The notes under the pieces were generated by a model that saw only the letters and a list, made by a program, of their open reading frames with translations, did no database searches and had not been told where the DNA came from. This document shows positions 9,590 to 15,615 of a DNA stretch of 23,838 bases, one piece after another (within the stretch, counting starts at the first letter, position 1; the number at the start of each line of letters is the position of its first letter). A program made the translations under genes and the position numbers. The DNA is taken from assembly GCA_027485075.1 (NCBI GenBank), contig JAIXRT010000122.1, positions 1 to 23,838 of the forward strand. Reading direction: 5' to 3'. The DNA comes from Cytophagaceae bacterium (lineage in GTDB: Bacteria; Bacteroidota; Bacteroidia; Cytophagales; Spirosomataceae).

Positions 9590-9895
9590 CTAGTTACTGT
9601 TTAAATTAGGAAGTTCAATTTGTAATTTAATTTTAGCTTTCATTGCTGAAAAAACGCGTATTAGAGTCTCCAAGGTTACATTTTTAACATTGTTTTCAAT
9701 TCTAGATATTTGTGCTTTTCTTACTCCGATTAAATTCCCAAGTTCAGCTTGGGTCATTTTTCGTTCTTTTCTAGATTCTTTAATTGCATTGCCTATTAAA
9801 TCCATTTGAAGATCAAGTTCAAAAATTTCTCTATTTGATGTCCCCTTTTTGCCAATTAGTTGGTCTTGAACTTGATCGATTGTGTATGTTTTCAT
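9590..9895 (-). CDS. higA: XRE-family antitoxin, HigA-like
   Basis: A 101-aa protein with an N-terminal extension of about 35 residues and then a Cro/CI-type helix-turn-helix at about 37-92, with MTQAELGNLIGVRKAQISRIE as the recognition helices. It follows the toxin gene by 10 bp on the same strand. Toxin-first order is the mark of higBA-type modules, in which HigA neutralises HigB and represses the operon. Base composition is much lower in GC than the neighbours: 53 of 180 bases in 9601-9780 are G or C, against 56 of 120 in 8761-8880, pointing to recent acquisition. The first residues overlap no other gene. Family and partnership are strong; the symbol follows operon layout, not sequence identity. 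Confidence 0.85.
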   Translation of the reverse strand: MKTYTIDQVQDQLIGKKGTSNREIFELDLQMDLIGNAIKESRKERKMTQAELGNLIGVRKAQISRIENNVKNVTLETLIRVFSAMKAKIKLQIELPNLNSN

Positions 9896-9905
9896 TCTAT
9901 TTTTA

Positions 9906-10229
9906 TTAATTAAAATATGCTGAACGAATTCTGATTGCTTTGTTGATTTCGCTTTCAGGTACTTGGCTACTTTTTTTCAGTACCCCTGTCGTTACCACAA
10001 CCCTTGTATTCATACTTGATTTATCCCAAAAGCCGAGTAGCCTGTATTGATTTCGATCGATTAGCGTTCTAAATTCCCAAATTTCAGCATTTAGCTTTTT
10101 GAATAATTTAGGATCCTTAGATACTTGTGCTTTTCGAATATTGTACAATATTTTTTCAGCATGCTTTTCATCTATATTTTTTAAAAAGTCAAATGCCTCT
10201 TGTAAGAATACTATTTCAAAATATTTCAA
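9906..10229 (-). CDS. higB: HigB/Gp49-family mRNA interferase toxin
   Basis: A 107-aa protein of the phage-derived Gp49-like, HigB-type family in the RelE fold, which cuts mRNA on the ribosome. Family marks are an N-terminal helical pair, EIWEFRTLIDRNQYRLLGFWD at about 49-70 and the C-terminal GVLKKSSQVPESEINKA block. The frame has no ATG near the expected N-terminus: the start is TTG at 10229, and an in-frame stop lies only 10 codons upstream, so a weak start is the likely real one. A weak start on the toxin with an ATG on the antitoxin would favour excess antitoxin. Catalytic residues in this subfamily are poorly fixed, so activity cannot be confirmed from sequence. Confidence 0.83.
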   Translation of the reverse strand: MKYFEIVFLQEAFDFLKNIDEKHAEKILYNIRKAQVSKDPKLFKKLNAEIWEFRTLIDRNQYRLLGFWDKSSMNTRVVVTTGVLKKSSQVPESEINKAIRIRSAYFN

Positions 10230-10249
10230 TATTTGATTTGTGAAGATAC

Positions 10250-10277
10250 CAAAAGTTTACATTTATGTATACTTTTG
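10250..10277. promoter_or_regulatory. 28-bp palindromic operator candidate upstream of the toxin gene
   Basis: CAAAAGTTTACA (10250-10261) and TGTATACTTTTG (10266-10277) are inverted copies with 11 of 12 positions matching, separated by TTTA. It lies 20 bp upstream of the toxin start in the same AT-rich island. XRE antitoxins bind such palindromes over their own promoter, so this is the probable HigA autorepression site. Confidence 0.7.
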
Positions 10278-10337
10278 ATTGTGGATTACTTAATTTTTCC
10301 ACAATCTCACGAAAGCAATTTAGCTAATGCGCAAGCC

Positions 10338-10365
10338 AACTGATATTCGATTGATAATATCAGTT
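10338..10365. repeat. Stem-loop between yigZ and the toxin-antitoxin island
   Basis: AACTGATATT and its exact complement AATATCAGTT form a 10-bp stem around an 8-base loop, starting 8 bp beyond the yigZ stop codon. There is no T tract on either side, so it is a weak terminator candidate for yigZ; it could equally mark the edge of the AT-rich insertion. The rest of the 144-bp gap (10230-10373) holds only the operator. Confidence 0.45.
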
Positions 10366-10373
10366 ACTTGATT

Positions 10374-10967
10374 TTAGAAAGATGAAAGCGCTTTTTCGAT
10401 GGCTATGTGTACGTCGGCAGATACACGTTTCGCAAAATGTAGGAGATACCTACATTCATTATTGACCTCTTGCTCACTAATTTGTATCGGATACTTTTTG
10501 ATGACTTTCATCACCTCATTCATCTGCGCATAGGTGAAGCGAACCTCCAGCGTGTCCATAGGTTCGATTTCAATAATTTCTGCAGCGGCGAAGGCCTCCA
10601 GGCTTGCTTCTTTATATGCCTGAATTAAACCTGGTACCCCAAGTAAAGTCCCACCAAAATACCTGACCACGGCTACGAGCGTGAAATGGACTTGACTAGA
10701 AAGAATGGTATTTAATATTGGCTTTCCAGCACTTCCAGCTGGTTCTCCATCGTCATTTGATCGAGCTTCCTCCGGCGTAAAACCGAGCCGATAGGCGTAA
10801 CAGATATGCCGCGCTTTGGGATGCAATTCTTTCAATGAATTTATCTGTTCCTTGATATCTTCGAGATCTTTAACCGGAAATACATACCCGATGAATTTAC
10901 TTCCTTTATCTTTGTAAAGTCCCTCAGCTGGTTGTGAAACGGAAAGATAGGAATCGGGTAGGGACAT
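10374..10967 (-). CDS. yigZ: YigZ/IMPACT family protein
   Basis: A 197-aa member of the UPF0029/IMPACT family, related to the N-terminal part of eukaryotic IMPACT, a regulator of translation control; the bacterial role is not established. The family core is clear: SKFIGYVFPV near residues 23-32, the HPKARHICYAYRLG signature near 49-62, SNDDGEPAGSAGKPIL near 70-85 and VVRYFGGTLLGVPGLIQAY near 101-119. The C-terminal half (about 138-197) matches the small ferredoxin-like second domain of YigZ. Length is normal. It starts at an ATG and is divergent from the NFACT gene with only 23 bp between the two start codons. That pairing of a translation-linked protein with a ribosome-quality-control protein may be functional, but it is only positional evidence. 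Confidence 0.92.
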   Translation of the reverse strand: MSLPDSYLSVSQPAEGLYKDKGSKFIGYVFPVKDLEDIKEQINSLKELHPKARHICYAYRLGFTPEEARSNDDGEPAGSAGKPILNTILSSQVHFTLVAVVRYFGGTLLGVPGLIQAYKEASLEAFAAAEIIEIEPMDTLEVRFTYAQMNEVMKVIKKYPIQISEQEVNNECRYLLHFAKRVSADVHIAIEKALSSF

Positions 10968-10990
10968 GCGCGAATTTTAAAATCCAATTT

Positions 10991-12553
10991 ATGCATAACA
11001 ATCATTTTTTCCTACGCATTCTGGCTCAGCAGCTGCGTCAAATCTTGACGTATGCGCGTTTGAAGCAGTGTTTTTCGCAGGAAAAAGATGAATTGGTTAT
11101 CGGATTTGAGCGCCAAACTGGCGATGATTTTTGGATCAAATGTTGTTTTAGTTCCCAATTTTCTACGCTTCAATTTCCATCCCAATTTCACCGCGCAGGT
11201 CGTAATTCCATTGACCTATTTTCAGATTTGTTGCTACACGAAGTACAAGATGTATATGTTTTTGAGAATGAACGGGCGATTGGGTTGGATTTTTTAGGCC
11301 AACAAACACTCGTGTTAAAGCTTTTCGGTAACCGGTCAAATGTGATACTTTTTCAAGAAGGAGAACATGTGGCGCAGTTTCAAAAGAAATTAAGTAAAGA
11401 TTATGAGCTTGTTTTGCCTGATTTGCACCGCTCAATTGATCAGGATTTTGATGCTTTTGAGGCGGCAGATGGCGATTATAAAACATTGTATCCAACACTG
11501 GGAAAAGAAGGGGCAGCCTATTTTGATGCCTTCGGTTATGCCACTAAATCGCTCGAGGGACAATGGGAATTCTTAAAGCAAACCTTGGAGCATCTTAATG
11601 AACCACAAATCTCGATCGTTGAAACGACCAAAGGGATTGGACTAACGATTTTTCCAATCCATGGCGATGCGCTTTTTCAAAGCCATGATGCCGTAGAAGC
11701 GCTCAATCAATTTTATAGCCTGCACTATTCCATCGGAGAATTTCGTAGGGAGAAAAGTGTTTTGCTCGAATTGCTGACCAAACAACGCGTTAAAGCAATT
11801 CATTACCTGGAGAGCTTGACCAAGCAACAACATGTACGTGACACAAATCTTGCCTATGAGGAAATTGGGAATATACTCATGGCCCATTTACACCTCATTC
11901 CGGCCGGTGCCAAATCAGTTGAACTAGAAGATTTTTACAACGGCGGAACGATTCAAATCAAGCTGAATCCTCTTTTATCAGGCCCGGAAAATGCGGAAAA
12001 TTACTACCGCAAGGCTAAGAATTACGTCAAAGAAATTGCGCATTGGCAAGCCAATGTAGACCGAAAACAAGCTGAAATATCCTTGTTAGGCGACCAGTTA
12101 GGTCAAATTTCAGTTGCTGAAAATCGTAAACAATTAAAGCCTTTTTTACCCCTATTACATGTACATACTGCCACTGTTGCTGATGCGCCTGATCTGCCTT
12201 TCAAGCAATTTGAAACGGATGGCTGGGTGATCTGGGTAGGGAAAAATGCCAAGAATAATGATTTGTTGACACTGAAATATGCGAAGAAATTTGACATTTG
12301 GCTGCATGCACGCGATGTTTCTGGTTCTCACGTGGTTATTCGGAATCCCCAGCAGCGCACGGTTCCGAAACATATTGTCGAGAAAGCTGCTGAGCTTGCG
12401 GCTCATTTTTCTAAACGGTCCACAGAGTCATTATGTCCAGTGATTGTCACATCCAAAAAATATGTGCGCAAGACGAAAGATCTTTTGCCAGGTCAAGTCA
12501 TCGTAGACCGAGAGGAAGAAGTGGTGCTCGTGAAACCTACTTTTTGGGAATAG
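10991..12553 (+). CDS. rqcH: NFACT/RqcH-like ribosome quality control protein
   Basis: RqcH binds stalled large ribosomal subunits and recruits tRNA to add C-terminal alanine tails that mark the nascent chain for degradation. The product is 520 aa from the ATG at 10991, starting MHNNHFFLRILAQQL as in related proteins. The open frame extends 19 codons upstream, but those overlap the divergent yigZ gene. Domains: NFACT-N (about 1-190, with FHRAGRNSIDLF and LFGNRSNVILF), HhH and coiled-coil middle (about 200-390), and C-terminal NFACT-R (about 405-520, with KFDIWLHARDVSGSHVVIRN). In B. subtilis RqcH the tRNA-contacting pair is Asp97-Arg98; here the equivalent reads Glu94-Arg95 in ENERAIGLDF, a conservative change. 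It could be a fibronectin-binding-like name in databases, but the RNA-binding role is better supported. Confidence 0.88.
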   Translation: MHNNHFFLRILAQQLRQILTYARLKQCFSQEKDELVIGFERQTGDDFWIKCCFSSQFSTLQFPSQFHRAGRNSIDLFSDLLLHEVQDVYVFENERAIGLDFLGQQTLVLKLFGNRSNVILFQEGEHVAQFQKKLSKDYELVLPDLHRSIDQDFDAFEAADGDYKTLYPTLGKEGAAYFDAFGYATKSLEGQWEFLKQTLEHLNEPQISIVETTKGIGLTIFPIHGDALFQSHDAVEALNQFYSLHYSIGEFRREKSVLLELLTKQRVKAIHYLESLTKQQHVRDTNLAYEEIGNILMAHLHLIPAGAKSVELEDFYNGGTIQIKLNPLLSGPENAENYYRKAKNYVKEIAHWQANVDRKQAEISLLGDQLGQISVAENRKQLKPFLPLLHVHTATVADAPDLPFKQFETDGWVIWVGKNAKNNDLLTLKYAKKFDIWLHARDVSGSHVVIRNPQQRTVPKHIVEKAAELAAHFSKRSTESLCPVIVTSKKYVRKTKDLLPGQVIVDREEEVVLVKPTFWE

Positions 12554-12571
12554 TATAATTCCATTAATTCC

Positions 12572-12602
12572 TTTTAATTTCTCTTGAAATCCCCTATTTT
12601 CG
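12572..12602 (+). promoter_or_regulatory. Probable promoter for the Na+/sugar symporter
   Basis: TTTT at 12572-12575, a 19-bp spacer, then TATTTTCG at 12595-12602. Each box is one base from the Bacteroidota -33 TTTG and -7 TAnnTTTG, with the standard spacing. The symporter ATG lies 31 bp downstream. It is the same boxes and spacing as the promoter at 9513-9543. Confidence 0.5.
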
Positions 12603-12633
12603 TACCTGTTAACCTAAACTAATCCCTTAATTT

Positions 12634-14307
12634 ATGCAAGCACATAGTTTACAGCTGCTCGATTACCTTGTCTTTTTATTCTACTTTATCGTTGTTTCAG
12701 GCTACGGTTATTGGATTTACAACAAGAAAAAGTCAAAAATTGCCGATTCAAATGATTTCTTTTTAGCTGAAGGTTCGTTAACCTGGTGGGCGATCGGTTC
12801 ATCATTAATTGCCTCAAATATATCTGCAGAGCAGTTTATTGGTACTTCCGGGGATGGTTTTCAAATGGGTTTAGCCATTGCAACGTATGAGTGGATGGCT
12901 GCTGCTACACTTTTGATCGTGGCTATTTTCTTCATGCCAATTTACCTGAAGAATAAAATTTTCACCATGCCTCAGTTTTTAAATCGGCGGTATAATTCAA
13001 CGGTAAGTTTAATCATGGCCGTTTTTTGGCTTTTATTATATATCGCAGTTAACTTAACTTCTATTTTGTATTTAGGGGCCTTAGCGGTTTCAACGATTTC
13101 TGGATTAGATTTCACAGTTTGTATGATAGCGATGTCGGCATTTGCCATTGTCATCACTTTGGGTGGGATGAAGGTTATTGGTTATACAGACGTAATTCAA
13201 GTGGTATTCTTGGTATTAGGAGGTTTGGTGACTTCGTATTTAGCCTTAGATTTAGTTTCCGAGCGTTTCGGAGGTGAGGGTGTTATGAATGGAATGAACC
13301 ATTTAATGACTAAAGCTCCAGATCATTTTCATATGATTTTCAACAAAGACAACGCAAATTATCCATCTCTACCTGGTTTAGCGGTGTTGATAGGTGGTAT
13401 GTGGATTGTTAATTTAAATTATTGGGGTTGTAATCAATACATTACGCAACGTGCTTTGGGAGCTGATTTGCCGACTGCGCGTAATGGTATTTTGTTTGCA
13501 GCGTTCTTAAAAATGATGATGCCTATCATCGTTGTGTTGCCAGGTATTGCCGCTTATTTATTGTGGAAAGATGGTATGTTCCAGCAAGAAATGATGAAGG
13601 ATGGTGTATTGAGCAAGGATAATGCATACCCAGTTTTATTAAATCTTTTGCCTGTTGGCCTGAAAGGATTATCCTTTGCCGCATTAACTGCAGCAGTTGT
13701 CGCTTCGATGGCAGGTAAAGCCAATTCGATCTCGACGATTTTTACGTTGGATATCTATAAGAACTACATCAATCCAAATGCAACTGAGAAGCAACTAGTT
13801 TCGATTGGACGTATCGCAGTTGTAGCTGCTACGGTTATTGCCGTTTTAATTGCTCCATTTATGGGTATTGATAAGAAAGGTGGATTCCAATTCATTCAAG
13901 AATATACGGGTTATTTCTCGCCGGGTATTTTTGCCTTATTTATCATGGGTTTCTTTTGGAAGCGTACGACGTCAAAAGCTGCTTTATTCGCCTTGTTGGG
14001 TGGAGTATCGTTCTCCATTATTTCCAAATACATTCCTACATGGACTGGAGTGACAGATAGTATTTTCTACAGTTCATTCCAAGATGCGGATGGCATGTAT
14101 GTGATTCCGTTTATTGATCGTATGGGATGGGTGTTTACATTCTGTATCACGTCGATGGTTGTCATTTCATTGCTAGATCCTGAGTCGAAGAACAATCCTA
14201 AAGGATTGGAAATCGATGCTTCGATGTTCAAATTGACTCCTTCTTTCATCGTGGGATCTGTGATTATCGTGATGATGTTATTGGGCTTGTATACCTATTT
14301 TTGGTAG
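12634..14307 (+). CDS. Sodium/sugar symporter of the SSS (SGLT) family
   Basis: A 557-aa inner-membrane protein of about 14 helices with the LeuT-like fold, closely matching Vibrio vSGLT in its motifs. The vSGLT sugar contacts Gln69, Glu88, Asn260, Tyr263, Lys294 and Gln428 are all present here as Gln67 (SAEQFIG), Glu86 (ATYEWM), Asn260 and Tyr263 (VNLNYWGCNQYITQR), Lys293 (FAAFLKM) and Gln422 (QFIQEYTG). The Na2-site serine is kept as Ser358 in VVASMAG. The substrate is therefore probably glucose or galactose, cotransported with Na+. It is a single-gene unit with its own promoter and terminator, and no sugar kinase lies beside it. Substrate identity is inferred from residue conservation with the vSGLT structure, not measured. 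Confidence 0.92.
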   Translation: MQAHSLQLLDYLVFLFYFIVVSGYGYWIYNKKKSKIADSNDFFLAEGSLTWWAIGSSLIASNISAEQFIGTSGDGFQMGLAIATYEWMAAATLLIVAIFFMPIYLKNKIFTMPQFLNRRYNSTVSLIMAVFWLLLYIAVNLTSILYLGALAVSTISGLDFTVCMIAMSAFAIVITLGGMKVIGYTDVIQVVFLVLGGLVTSYLALDLVSERFGGEGVMNGMNHLMTKAPDHFHMIFNKDNANYPSLPGLAVLIGGMWIVNLNYWGCNQYITQRALGADLPTARNGILFAAFLKMMMPIIVVLPGIAAYLLWKDGMFQQEMMKDGVLSKDNAYPVLLNLLPVGLKGLSFAALTAAVVASMAGKANSISTIFTLDIYKNYINPNATEKQLVSIGRIAVVAATVIAVLIAPFMGIDKKGGFQFIQEYTGYFSPGIFALFIMGFFWKRTTSKAALFALLGGVSFSIISKYIPTWTGVTDSIFYSSFQDADGMYVIPFIDRMGWVFTFCITSMVVISLLDPESKNNPKGLEIDASMFKLTPSFIVGSVIIVMMLLGLYTYFW

Positions 14308-14318
14308 TCTGAATTTGT

Positions 14319-14369
14319 AAAGGCGTTTAACTGATTATGCTTCGGTGTGATTTTTTAAACGCCTTTTTA
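14319..14369 (+). terminator. Long intrinsic terminator with a UUCG tetraloop
   Basis: AAAGGCGTTTAA (14319-14330) pairs exactly with TTAAACGCCTTT (14355-14366). Inside it, about eight further pairs, several G-U, lead to a C-UUCG-G tetraloop at 14340-14345. A T tract follows. It ends the symporter transcript and isolates the arginase gene. Confidence 0.9.
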
Positions 14370-14420
14370 TTTGCCTAAGTTTTTCTATTCAGTCGTCAAT
14401 TTTAAAAATATATCGTTCCA

Positions 14421-15365
14421 TTGGAAATTAAACTAATCAAGAATCGATCGGATATCGGAGCCGGAACGAGAGGTTCTGACATGGGAATAGACGCCTTAGA
14501 AATTGCGGCAATCAATGCCGATGATGATTTTTTTCATCGCCACGTGCATGAAGATGTTCAGACGCATAACGAAACGATTTACCAAAAAAATACCAACAGC
14601 TTTGCCAAACGGATTGAGCATGTAGTCCAACAATGCGAGCGTGTTTGTTCGGTTGTTTCTGAGAACCTGCAGCAGGCTTATTTTCCCATTGTGTTGTCGG
14701 GCGATCATTCATCTGCATTGGGTGTCATTAGTGGTATTAAAAAAGCATATCCGGATAAAAAATTGGGTGTGGTTTGGATAGATGCACATGCGGATTTACA
14801 TTCTCCCTACACCTCTCCATCCGGAAATATTCATGGCATGCCGTTAGCTGCTGCCATGCAACTAGATAATTTACCTTGTGCTGTGAACGATGTTTCGCTT
14901 GAAACCGTGGACTCTTGGAACGCGCTAAAGAACATTGGTATTCCACAATCCAAATTCGCGAGTGAGCATTTGGTGTTTTTTGGCTTACGAGATTTTGAAG
15001 CTGCTGAGGAGCATCTCATTAATCAATTCGGCATTTTACATTACAAAGTAGAACAAATTCGTGCCGCGGGATTAACCCATTGCGTGCAAGAGGCTATCGA
15101 TCGCTTACAGGACACAGATATAATCTTTGTTTCATTTGATGTTGACTCGCTCGACTGTGACCAAATTTCATATGGAACCGGAACACCCGTGAAATCAGGA
15201 TTTCAGCCTGAGGAAGTTTCGGCCATTCTTGAGTTAGTTCTCGCCACGAGAAAAGTTGTCTGTCTGGAAGTCGCTGAGATTAATCCATTGCTTGATAACA
15301 AAGGGAATAAAATGGCGGAGACAGCCTTTGGGATATTAAGTCAGATAGAGAAAAGGATTATATAG
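14421..15365 (+). CDS. Arginase-family ureohydrolase, probably arginase
   Basis: A 314-aa binuclear manganese enzyme of the arginase/agmatinase/formiminoglutamase family; arginase splits arginine to ornithine and urea. All metal ligands are visible: His96 in GDHS, Asp121, His123 and Asp125 in WIDAHADLHSP, and Asp240 and Asp242 in FDVDSLD. His138 in GNIHGMP and Glu286 in EVAEINP match arginase catalytic residues. The N-terminal IGAGTRGSDMGIDAL is an arginase-like first loop, and the SPSGNIHGMPLA segment resembles arginase more than agmatinase. The start is TTG at 14421; the next in-frame ATG would remove the conserved first strand, so TTG is preferred. Formiminoglutamase is a possible alternative, but no hut genes are nearby. 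The stop codon's last base is the first base of a heptamer repeat array, and no terminator is present. Confidence 0.85.
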   Translation: MEIKLIKNRSDIGAGTRGSDMGIDALEIAAINADDDFFHRHVHEDVQTHNETIYQKNTNSFAKRIEHVVQQCERVCSVVSENLQQAYFPIVLSGDHSSALGVISGIKKAYPDKKLGVVWIDAHADLHSPYTSPSGNIHGMPLAAAMQLDNLPCAVNDVSLETVDSWNALKNIGIPQSKFASEHLVFFGLRDFEAAEEHLINQFGILHYKVEQIRAAGLTHCVQEAIDRLQDTDIIFVSFDVDSLDCDQISYGTGTPVKSGFQPEEVSAILELVLATRKVVCLEVAEINPLLDNKGNKMAETAFGILSQIEKRII

Positions 15366-15609
15366 TAGTCAGTGGACAGTAGTCAGTAGTCAGTGATCAG
15401 TCGCTAGTCGTCAGTCCCTAGTCGCTAGTCTTCAGTCCCTAGTCGCTAGTCTTCAGTCATTAGTCTAATGTCCATCGTCTAACGTCTAACGTCCAATGAC
15501 CAGCGTCCAACGTCTAACGTCTAGCGTCCAACGTCTAACGTCCAGCGTCTAGCGTCCAACGTCTAACGTCTAGCGTCCAACGTCTAACGTCCAACGTCTA
15601 ACGTTCAGC
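15365..15609. repeat. Heptamer repeat array A: 35 consecutive 7-bp units
   Basis: The 245 bases divide into exactly 35 units of 7 with no phase slip; 34 begin GT and one begins GA (15498). The first 14 units (to 15462) end in CA or TA, for example GTAGTCA, GTCGCTA and GTCTTCA. The next 21 follow a GTCYARC-like consensus, for example GTCTAAC, GTCCAAC and GTCTAGC. Longer periods occur in the second block, with GTCCAAC-GTCTAAC recurring every 14 to 28 bp. It fills the whole gap between the convergent arginase and acs genes, ending 6 bp short of the acs stop. It resembles the short heptamer repeats known in cyanobacteria in design, but the function is unknown. Confidence 0.95.
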
Positions 15610-15615
15610 GTCTTT

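Noticed and set aside
9590..10365. A prophage or integrative element around the toxin-antitoxin genes
   Set aside because: No integrase, tRNA, direct repeat or phage structural gene is seen; only a compact two-gene AT-rich module.
10338..10365. Stem-loop after yigZ as a clear intrinsic terminator
   Set aside because: The stem is AT-rich and has no T tract in either direction, so it is listed only as a stem-loop.
10934..10990. NFACT gene starting at 10934
   Set aside because: It would overlap the start of the divergent yigZ gene and adds a non-family N-terminus.
15365..15609. Array A as a CRISPR array
   Set aside because: Units are 7 bp with no spacers of 25-40 bp between longer repeats, and no cas genes are present.
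15365..15609. Array A or B as a coding repeat (heptad peptide)
   Set aside because: GTCTAAC units put TAA in shifting frames and long open frames are interrupted; there is no start codon or ribosome site, and the arrays stop at gene ends.
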